A DNA stretch of 64,000 bases from CF-39 sp035651155. GTDB lineage: Bacteria; Chloroflexota; Limnocylindria; P2-11E. This document shows, piece by piece, positions 58,607 through 64,000 of this stretch. The notes under the pieces are model-generated. The model searched no databases and was not told the origin of the DNA. It was given only the letters and a program-made list of their open reading frames with translations. The position numbers were made by a program, and so were the translations under genes. The DNA is taken from NCBI GenBank assembly GCA_035651155.1, contig DASRGG010000005.1:78602-142601 (forward strand), read 5' to 3'. How positions within the stretch are numbered: the stretch's first letter is position 1; each line of letters opens with the position of its first letter.

Positions 58607-58911
58607 TGGCTCGGCGGGCGCCAGGCGCAGTCGGCGCCCTCGCCCTACGTGGCGCTCTGGTCGCGTCTCGCTGACTTCGAGCGCGAGCGGCTCACGAAGC
58701 CGATCGACCGCGGCAACGTGCGCGACGCTGGAAGGGCACTTCGGCGCGTGGCGACCGCCGGGTGGTCCGGCGCTCGCGGATCTCGCGAAGATACCTGCCG
58801 AGGAGCGCGGCGAAGGACGAGCGTCTCCGCGGCTGGCTCCTCTTCGCCCAAGAAGCAGGTCATCTTCTCGGCCGTGCTGACGCCGCCTGAGCTCGATCGC
58901 GCGAAGATCGC
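58607..58911 (+). other. lexA-dinB gap with fragments of a possible decayed gene
   Basis: Just after lexA, GGGCGCC-N10-GGCGCCC (about 58617-58640) could fold but has no T tract. Beyond it a frame from ATG 58649 runs to a TGA overlapping the dinB GTG (58912-58915), beginning MALWSRLADFERERLTKPID. Protein-like pieces also appear in other phases (LEGHFGAWRPPGGPALADLA, and DERLRGWLLFAQEAGHLLG). This suggests a gene broken by frameshifts, but no family is recognised. Confidence 0.35.
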
Positions 58912-60141
58912 GTGAGCGCCGCGCCCGCGGAGCGCCGCGCGATCCTCCACTGCGACCTCGACGCGTTCTACGCGTCGGTCGAGCAGCGCGACCATCCGGA
59001 GCTCCGCGGGAAGCCCGTCATCGTCGGCGGCGGTCCGAACGATCGCGGCGTGGTGAGCGCGGCCTCGTACGAGGCGCGCGCCTTCGGCGTGCACTCGGCG
59101 ATGCCGCTGCGCACCGCGTCGCGCCTCTGCCCCGGCGCCATCTTCGTGCCCGGCGATCGCGAGCGCTACGAGGAGGCGTCCGACGCGGTCATGGCGCTCT
59201 TCGCCGAGCGGACGCCGCTCGTGCAGCCGATCTCGCTCGACGAAGCGTTCCTCGACGTCACCGCCACGGAGCACCTCTTCGGCGGCGCGATCGCGATCGC
59301 GCGCCGGCTCAAGGCGGACGCGCGCGAGAAGCTCGGTCTCGTCCTGTCCGTGGGTGTCGCGTCGAACAAGCTGTGCGCGAAGATCGGCTCCGACCTGCGC
59401 AAGCCCGACGGCCTCGTGATCGTCCCGCACGGCGAGGAGCGCGCGTTCCTGGCGCCGCTCGAGCTCTCGCGCCTCTGGGGCGTCGGCCCGAAGACGCGCG
59501 AGCTCCTCGAAGGCTGGGGCATGCGCACCATCGGCGATCTCGCGAGCGCCGACGTCGCGACCCTCGAAGCGCGGCTCGGGGAGCACGGCCGCTCGATTTG
59601 GGAGCGCGCGAACGGGATCGACGACGAGGCCGTCGAGCCCGACATGGCGCCGAAATCGGTCGGACACGAGCACACCTTCGATCGCGACACCCTCGATCTG
59701 GTGACGATCGAGGGGACGCTGCTGCGGCTTTCCGAGGGCGTGGGCCGGCGATCGCGCGACCAGGATCTCCGAGGTCGCACGATCACGCTGAAGCTACGCG
59801 TGGCGCCATTCGACACACGCTCGCGACAGCGGACGCTCGCGACGGCGACGAACGACGACCTCTCGATCTATCGCGTGGGGCGGCAGCTGCTGCGCGAAGC
59901 GCTCGGCGAGGACCGTGCGAGCGGCCGGACCAGCGCGGTACGCCTCATCGGCATCTCCCTGTCGGGACTCGAGGTCGGCGAGCAGCTCGGCCTGTTCGAT
60001 CACGCGCGTGTAACGCGGCTGAACGCCGCGCTCGACGCTGTACGCGCGAAGTTCGGCGACGACGCGCTCGATCGCGCCGGCGCGCGCGAGGTGAAGGAGC
60101 GGCGGCGATTCAGCGGTCACCGCGAGAAGCGTCGATCGTGA
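58912..60141 (+). CDS. dinB: DNA polymerase IV (Y-family translesion polymerase)
   Basis: This 409-residue protein has the palm motifs ILHCDLDAFYASVEQRDHPE and VQPISLDEAFLDVTATEHLF with the catalytic acidic residues. It has the steric and fingers region GVVSAASYEARAFGVHSAMP and the helix-hairpin-helix region SRLWGVGPKTRELLEGWGMR. A beta-clamp-binding QLGLF lies near residue 361. It copies damaged DNA with low fidelity. The start is GTG 58912. No SOS box is visible directly before it, though lexA lies just upstream. The 3' end adjoins a cluster of DnaA-box-like sites. Confidence 0.95.
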   Translation: MSAAPAERRAILHCDLDAFYASVEQRDHPELRGKPVIVGGGPNDRGVVSAASYEARAFGVHSAMPLRTASRLCPGAIFVPGDRERYEEASDAVMALFAERTPLVQPISLDEAFLDVTATEHLFGGAIAIARRLKADAREKLGLVLSVGVASNKLCAKIGSDLRKPDGLVIVPHGEERAFLAPLELSRLWGVGPKTRELLEGWGMRTIGDLASADVATLEARLGEHGRSIWERANGIDDEAVEPDMAPKSVGHEHTFDRDTLDLVTIEGTLLRLSEGVGRRSRDQDLRGRTITLKLRVAPFDTRSRQRTLATATNDDLSIYRVGRQLLREALGEDRASGRTSAVRLIGISLSGLEVGEQLGLFDHARVTRLNAALDAVRAKFGDDALDRAGAREVKERRRFSGHREKRRS

Positions 60142-60156
60142 TGCTGTCGATAACTG

Positions 60157-60227
60157 TGTGGATAACCTGCTCGGCCGTTGTGGAGAAAGCTGTGGAGCGT
60201 TTGGTGGACAACACACCTTGTGGAGCG
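60157..60227 (+). promoter_or_regulatory. Cluster of DnaA-box-like 9-mers
   Basis: One perfect DnaA box, TGTGGATAA, lies at 60157-60165. Four related 9-mers in the same orientation follow: TGTGGAGAA (60179), TGTGGAGCG (60191), GGTGGACAA (60203) and TGTGGAGCG (60219). A second GATAAC stands just before (60149). The cluster fills the gap between dinB and the next gene. It could be a DnaA-binding regulatory region or part of a replication origin. An AT-rich unwinding stretch is not obvious. Confidence 0.45.
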
Positions 60228-60232
60228 TGGTG

Positions 60233-60532
60233 ATGCCGTCGATGATTCGCCGGTCGTTAGCGGAGGAGGTCGAGGGGTTGTCCGACGAGCGCGTCGCCCA
60301 GGTGGCGATCGACTTCATCACGTTCTGCTTCGAACGGCGCGGCGCAGGCTGGCCTTCCCTGTACGACGAGATGTGCTTCGTCGCGGGGAACCGGCTGTAT
60401 CGCGGTCTTGGGTACGAGGAGCTGCGCGACGCGGGTTTGGACTTCACCCTCGGTGGTCTTGGGAAGACCAGCCGCCTGGTGAATGAGGTGACGCGGCACG
60501 CGCGTCATCGGACCTTCGCGACCGCGACGTAG
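60233..60532 (+). CDS. Conserved-looking hypothetical protein
   Basis: From ATG 60233 the product has 99 residues: MPSMIRRSLAEEVEGLSDER, then VAQVAIDFITFCFERRGAGW, DEMCFVAGNRLYRGLGYEEL and DFTLGGLGKTSRLVNEVTRH. A later ATG (60242) or an earlier GTG (60158) is possible, but the latter would translate the DnaA-box-like repeats. The composition and regular helices look like a real, mostly helical cytoplasmic protein. I know no function. A strong terminator follows its stop at a distance of about 30 bases. Confidence 0.6.
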   Translation: MPSMIRRSLAEEVEGLSDERVAQVAIDFITFCFERRGAGWPSLYDEMCFVAGNRLYRGLGYEELRDAGLDFTLGGLGKTSRLVNEVTRHARHRTFATAT

Positions 60533-60561
60533 CAGGCGACCGACTTCGGCCACACCGGCGG

Positions 60562-60603
60562 GGCGGGGAGTGAAAGGAAGCGCACTCCCCGCCTCTTTTT
60601 CTT
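60562..60603 (+). terminator. Rho-independent terminator
   Basis: GGCGGGGAGTG (60562-60572) pairs perfectly with CACTCCCCGCC (60583-60593) around a 10-base loop and is followed by TCTTTTTCTT. This is the clearest intrinsic terminator in the window. It ends the transcript of the hypothetical gene, and perhaps dinB, before tRNA-Asp. Confidence 0.9.
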
Positions 60604-60733
60604 GTTCGCGCTCCACCACGCGCTCGCGGCGCGGCGTCACCGCGGGCACTTCCTCTCCCCGCGGCTGGGTTGCGCGGGTATCTGTCAGAATGGGAGGACG
60701 CAAGGGGAGCGCGAATCGCGCTTTTCCGCGCAT

Positions 60734-60807
60734 GGTCCCGTGGTGCAGCGGCCTAGCATACGTCCCTGTCAAGGACGAGATCGCCGGTTCGAATCCGGTC
60801 GGGACCG
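60734..60807 (+). tRNA. tRNA-Asp (GTC anticodon)
   Basis: A complete cloverleaf of 74 bases can be folded. The acceptor arms GGTCCCG (60734-60740) and CGGGACC (60800-60806) pair, and the discriminator is G 60807. The anticodon loop CTGTCAA gives GTC, which reads Asp codons, and GGTTCGAATCC forms the T arm. CCA is not encoded and must be added. A recombinase remnant on the opposite strand reads into its 3' end, so the gene looks like a former attachment site. Confidence 0.95.
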
Positions 60808-60809
60808 CA

Positions 60810-61376
60810 GCGTCGAACCGGAAGACGCCGCGACTGCGAAGAGCGGAGCGACCTCTCTCCGGACGTCGACCTCCGTGAAGGTCCCTCCATCGATCTGGAC
60901 CCGCGAGCAGATCGTCCACGTGATCCGACGCTGGACCTCCGGCGATGCCTCCTGCCAGGTCGAGGCGAAGTCCACGGCCATCTGAGTCGCCTCGAGGATC
61001 CTCCGCTCCTCGGGAAGCTGCTCGACGCGCCCGAGCTGGGCGCGGAGATCCGCGAGCTGCGCGCGGTACTCGTCTTCCTCGAGCGCTCCCCAGGTGAAGG
61101 CATCGGTGAGCCGCTTGTGGCGACACGGAGCCGCGCCGCCTTGCCGGCGTCTGCGCCGCGGAGCATGTGCGCGCCAACGAGCTTCGCGATCCGAGCACGG
61201 TCGTGGTCGCGGAGCGTCGTCGCCGCAGTCAGCCAAGCCCCGAACTCCCGCTCGAGCTCTACAGCCGAGACGGACGGCTCCGCGCACGAGGCGGTCGCGG
61301 TGGAGACGGTCGTTTCGACAGTCGCGAACGACCACGCGTTGAGGTCCTGTCCTTCCGACCGGACAGCGTGGAGCAA
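60810..61376 (-). pseudogene. Frameshifted C-terminal remnant of a large serine recombinase
   Basis: In one minus-strand phase (upper part) one reads VELEREFGAWLTAATTLRDH and RARIAKLVGAHMLRGADAGK. From about 61125 downward, another phase continues with HKRLTDAFTWGALEEDEYRA, QLPEERRILEATQMAVDFAS and QEASPEVQRRITWTICSRVQ. IDGGTFTEVDVRREVAPLF ends it. The second part matches the coiled-coil and C-terminal strands of large serine integrases. The N-terminal catalytic domain with the nucleophile Ser is not present. The frame ends inside the 3' half of tRNA-Asp, typical for an element integrated in a tRNA gene. Confidence 0.65.
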
Positions 61377-61391
61377 TCTGGAGGTTCGTGG

Positions 61392-61760
61392 TTACGGGCG
61401 GCCCACCTTTGGCGGGATGGGCGTGTCGCTCGCATCGACAACAGCGCGTCCCCCCAACGGACTGGCGAGCGTAATCGGGATATCAATGAGCTGAAGATCG
61501 GCCTGCGCCGTACCGCTTCGCCGGCTGACCAACACGATCACCTTTACGGTAGTGGCGCTCTCCTCGGTTTTCGTAGACTCAACCGTTTCTAGACGACCGA
61601 GCGCCGCAGTGACGGTTAGTTGCCGCCCGTCGGCACCCAACGTGTAGTGGGCCATCCGTGCGGGGTAGAACGCTGGAGGTCGTAGGAGGACGAACGCTGC
61701 GATGGTCGCGAGCGCGAGAGCGGCGGCGACCATCGCAATGAAAGCGACGCGACGATTCAA
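61392..61760 (-). CDS. Small membrane-anchored protein coupled to the trypsin-like protease gene
   Basis: The start TTG at 61760 overlaps the protease stop (TTGA) and gives LNRRVAFIAMVAAALALATI, an N-terminal membrane helix with preceding basic residues. The product has 122 residues. The outer part (YTLGADGRQLTVTAALGRLE, VKVIVLVSRRSGTAQADLQL, IDIPITLASPLGGRAVV) looks like a small beta domain. No family is recognised. Coupling to a secreted protease suggests a role beside it, perhaps as a surface partner or inhibitor; this is inference only. Confidence 0.55.
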   Translation of the reverse strand: MNRRVAFIAMVAAALALATIAAFVLLRPPAFYPARMAHYTLGADGRQLTVTAALGRLETVESTKTEESATTVKVIVLVSRRSGTAQADLQLIDIPITLASPLGGRAVVDASDTPIPPKVGRP

Positions 61761-62752
61761 AGTGTCTTCAGCCAGCCTGGGAACCCGTAGTACGGCAAGA
61801 GGATATCGGTGAAGATCTGGACGCATTGGGAGAAGATGCTGCAGGACGATGGACCGGTCGTCCCGCCACTGATGATTCCCTTTGCCGCGATCATCCCAGT
61901 GTCGTTGACGGTGTACACCGGACCGCCCGAGTCCCCTCCATTGATGCTGGTCCCGGAGGACTTCAAACCCTTTGTGACGTTGAGTGCCCACTCGCCATTT
62001 CCGTACTGCCAATTGGTGCGAACGCTGTTCACGTTCCACCCACAGATCGCGTAGGTGTTCGACCCGCCGGTGCAGTACTGCTCGCCCGCGACAGGCACTG
62101 TGGTCCACATGTTGTGCACCGTCGAGGCGCTCGTCTCGTCAGGCTTGGCGCCCGAGTAGATGAACGCTCCAGCACTCTTGTTCGAGTCGAGCGTGATGAG
62201 CGCGATGTCGCCGCGATACGTCGAGTCGCCGGACAGGAGCACCGTTCCCGTGCCTGCCGTCCAGTTCTCGCGAGACCCCGAGGCGATCGCGTTGTTCGAG
62301 CCGATTGTGTCGACGTAACTGAAGTTTGCGTCGGTTGTGGTGACCGTCGACGCTCCGTTTGGCGCGCAGTGCCCCGCTGTGAGCATGTATTGCGTGGACG
62401 AGTGGTTCCAGGAGAACCCGCTGCTGCAGCCATCGTAGCCCGTCCAGATGATCGCGCCGCCGTAGAACGGACTGTAGTCGTGCGTCCTGGTCGCGGGCAA
62501 CGTGAAAGGCCGCGGCGCGACGCGGACCGCCACCGCGCTCGCGCCGTATCGAACCGCGAGCGCGTTGATCAGCGGGTCACTCTGCCGGCTGATCGTGAGC
62601 ACGATTCGAGCGCTTCGCGCAGACCGAAGCGCTTGGTTGAGTCTTGTTGTAGTAGTTAGATCTGTGTAACTCGGACGCAGCACGGTCCATCCTGGTTCTA
62701 CGTTCTCGCCGGGCGGGAAAAGCACTGAGGGATGCGCCGTGACGGGGAGCAC
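61757..62752 (-). CDS. Trypsin/chymotrypsin-family (S1) serine protease without visible signal peptide
   Basis: This 331-residue protein carries the S1 triad: His in YMLTAGHCAPNG, Asp in YRGDIALITLDSNKS and Ser in SINGGDSGGPVYTVNDTG. Cys pairs suggest a secreted enzyme (streptogrisin-like). The first ~95 residues (ARIVLTISRQSDPLINALAV) resemble a propeptide-like region, but no signal peptide precedes them. The frame starts at GTG 62752 after an in-frame TGA, so the true 5' end may be lost. The gene is divergent from a secreted, frameshifted gene starting at 62791 that has related N-terminal sequence. A small membrane protein gene overlaps its stop. Confidence 0.8.
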   Translation of the reverse strand: MLPVTAHPSVLFPPGENVEPGWTVLRPSYTDLTTTTRLNQALRSARSARIVLTISRQSDPLINALAVRYGASAVAVRVAPRPFTLPATRTHDYSPFYGGAIIWTGYDGCSSGFSWNHSSTQYMLTAGHCAPNGASTVTTTDANFSYVDTIGSNNAIASGSRENWTAGTGTVLLSGDSTYRGDIALITLDSNKSAGAFIYSGAKPDETSASTVHNMWTTVPVAGEQYCTGGSNTYAICGWNVNSVRTNWQYGNGEWALNVTKGLKSSGTSINGGDSGGPVYTVNDTGMIAAKGIISGGTTGPSSCSIFSQCVQIFTDILLPYYGFPGWLKTL

Positions 62753-62790
62753 GGTCTCGTGCGTTCACAAACCTCGAAAGGGGAAGGACG

Positions 62791-63524
62791 ATGCGCAAGA
62801 ACCTCACAGGTCTTCTCGTACTGGCGATCATGGTGCTCACGACCTCGGCGTGGACGTCGGTCTATGGGCCCGTATCGGCGGCGGCGCGACACTCGAGCGG
62901 CATCGAGATCCTGGGCCCGGCAGCGGCGGCGAGTCCGGTCGAGCAGAAGCTTCTCCAAGCGTGGAGCGACGCCCTTCTCATCGCCGAGGCCTACGACGGT
63001 CTGGGCTATCCATGGGCGGATACAACTACGGGCACACTCGTCTTGTCAACGACAAGCCCGGCTGGCGAAGCGCTCGCGAATCAGTGGATCACGTCTGGAT
63101 TGACCCATCGCAATCCGAAGGTCGGAAACCTCGCGAAGCCGGCGGTGCCCGTGCGCCTGCGCGCCGTATCGCTCAGCTATCGACAGCTCGATGCGATCAA
63201 GTTCGAGGCGACACAACTTGTCGCTGCGCTGGAGTCCCTGACGCCGACGCGATCTACGAGGCGGCACCGGATTGGGAGCAGAATCGGCCATTCGAGGGAT
63301 ACGGCTTCGGCAAGGGCGAGGAGCGGTTGGCGCTCTTGGTCGACTGTTACTTGGCTGCGGACGGCCGCCTTCGACGCGCGCACAAGCACCTTCGGCATGT
63401 CGTTGCATTAGCGACGGACGGGGCCCTTGAGTTGAGGACGCGTACCGCCGCGGAGAGGACAAGGACTACGCCTGATCCCTCCGGTCCGTCGCGGCGGTAT
63501 GTTCCGAACGCCTCGGGTAGGTGA
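62791..63524 (+). pseudogene. Frameshifted secreted protein related to the protease propeptide region
   Basis: ATG 62791 with a GGGGAAGG site begins a signal peptide (KNLTGLLVLAIMVLTTSAWT). It is followed by WSDALLIAEAYDGLGYPWAD, TTTGTLVLSTTSPAGEALAN and LDAIKFEATQLVAALE. Around 63225-63240 the sensible sequence moves to another phase: VPDADAIYEAAPDWEQNRPF, then KGEERLALLVDCYLAADGRL. The unshifted frame stops at 63411 after low-complexity Arg/Thr/Ser; the shifted frame stops at 63524. This looks like a one-base deletion in a secreted protease-family gene. No catalytic domain is visible. Confidence 0.6.
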
Positions 63525-63748
63525 CCTGAGGCGCGGGAATGGACGATCTCGTCGATGGCATCGGCGATGTCCTCGTTCGAGCGCGGACGCTCGCGCGTAC
63601 GCCGCGCCTCTTCGCCGCGCGCGGCCGCCCGGAAGAGTCTCGCCGCGAGATAGCGGCCCTCGTCCTCGAGGCCGCGCGCGATCGCCGCGAGCTCGATCGG
63701 CTCGGGTTCCTCCTCCATCGAGCGCTCTTCTCCCGTCCCGGTCGACAT
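63347..63748 (-). CDS. Small acidic/helical hypothetical protein
   Basis: The first ~80 residues look protein-like and helical: STGTGEERSMEEEPEPIELA, then AIARGLEDEGRYLAARLFRA and RSNEDIADAIDEIVHSRASG. The last ~50 residues are Arg/Val-rich and overlap the 3' end of the frameshifted gene on the other strand, so the true C-terminus may be shorter or truncated. The ATG follows the stop of the small gene upstream by two bases, implying one operon. No family is recognised. Confidence 0.45.
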   Translation of the reverse strand: MSTGTGEERSMEEEPEPIELAAIARGLEDEGRYLAARLFRAAARGEEARRTRERPRSNEDIADAIDEIVHSRASGHLPEAFGTYRRDGPEGSGVVLVLSAAVRVLNSRAPSVANATTCRRCLCARRRRPSAAK

Positions 63749-63750
63749 CG

Positions 63751-63885
63751 CTAGATCTCCACGTCGAGCGCGTAAACCTCGTCGGTCGGATGGCCCGCGC
63801 GGGCGTGGATGCGCTTCACCGCTTCGGCGTTCGGGCCGGTCGAGAGGCAGAACACCTTGCCGCTTGTGTGTCCTTGACCCATCAC
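63751..63885 (-). CDS. Short DUF4242-like protein (C-terminal half only)
   Basis: A frame too small for usual gene callers runs from GTG 63885 (ATG 63882) to TAG 63751, giving 43-44 residues. It reads GHTSGKVFCLSTGPNAEAVK, then RIHARAGHPTDEVYALDVEI. This matches the C-terminal half of the DUF4242/nickel-binding small protein family as I remember it (KVFCL, then HREAHG-like and DEVY). An in-frame TGA lies about 17 bases upstream of the GTG, so the N-terminal half is missing. The next gene begins two bases after its stop. Confidence 0.4.
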   Translation of the reverse strand: MMGQGHTSGKVFCLSTGPNAEAVKRIHARAGHPTDEVYALDVEI

Positions 63886-64000
63886 GACAATCCCTCTTCA
63901 GACGTCGCCCGGCGGGGTGTCGCCGCCTGTCGCATGGGACGGAGTTCCCGCAAGTGAGAGCGGCGCCCCCGACCGGCGCGGGAGGCCCGATCGGTATCCA

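Noticed and set aside
58645..59673. 342-codon minus-strand frame opposite dinB
   Set aside because: Arg/Ala/Glu-rich antisense shadow of dinB with no motif.
60810..64000. Second attachment site (repeat of the tRNA-Asp 3' end)
   Set aside because: No second copy of the T-arm/acceptor sequence was seen before the right edge of the window.

Overview
The window is very GC-rich, roughly 70% by eye, and carries genes on both strands at high density. Repeated NBR1-like Ig domains on secreted enzymes, a Bacillus-type LexA box (GAAC-N4-GTTC), GTG/TTG starts and ATGA/GTGA gene overlaps suggest a soil-type Chloroflexota bacterium, possibly of the Limnocylindria group. That placement is inference from gene content; no rRNA gene is present to confirm it.

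Left third (1-25.9 kb), mostly minus strand: surface and cell-wall genes interleaved with toxin-antitoxin debris. There is an ECF sigma factor and a two-zinc-finger anti-sigma factor with a beta-propeller sensor, separated by an MNT/HEPN pair whose HEPN gene is truncated. Two secreted carboxypeptidase-regulatory-like proteins follow. Next come a RelE-type toxin, a VapC whose VapB is broken, a Kelch protein, and three secreted wall or protein hydrolases (amidase, SpoIID-type, subtilisin) carrying 6, 5 and 4 copies of one Ig module. A VapBC pair, mreB-mreC without mreD, an NlpC/P60 hydrolase, radC, a PIN remnant, a zinc-ribbon membrane protein and a GDP-mannose dehydratase complete this part.

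Middle (26-44 kb): a long minus-strand purine/GMP cluster in transcription order guaB-guaA-purD-purE-(36-codon ORF)-purB-purC-purS-[2.1 kb insert]-purQ-(MNT-HEPN fusion)-purL-purF-purM-purN-fic. Most joints overlap by 4 bp. It encodes IMP synthesis from PRA (purD, N, M, E, C, B and the three-part FGAM synthase PurSQL, with PurF making PRA) and the branch to GMP. purA, for the AMP branch, lies at 47-48 kb. purH and purK are not in the window.

Right third (44-64 kb): a SipW-type signal peptidase with TasA/camelysin-like surface proteins, purA, a YdcF protein, and a sugar epimerase. Then come two overlapping dnaB genes, each with an intein at the same site and preceded by a LexA box, followed by a GAF-GAF-GGDEF cyclase, rplI, DUF1232 and MscS genes. 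lexA and dinB come next, then a cluster of DnaA-box-like 9-mers, a conserved hypothetical gene with a strong terminator, and tRNA-Asp. Beside the tRNA lies a decayed serine recombinase, followed by secreted trypsin-like protease genes, one of them frameshifted. rplI, dnaB and purA are also neighbours near oriC in Bacillus, so an origin-proximal position is plausible.

The most unusual items are the paired intein-bearing dnaB genes under a LexA box, the catalytically degenerate MNT-HEPN fusion coupled to purL, a fic gene without its own start codon placed in frame behind purN, and a leader-ORF/hairpin arrangement in front of purD.
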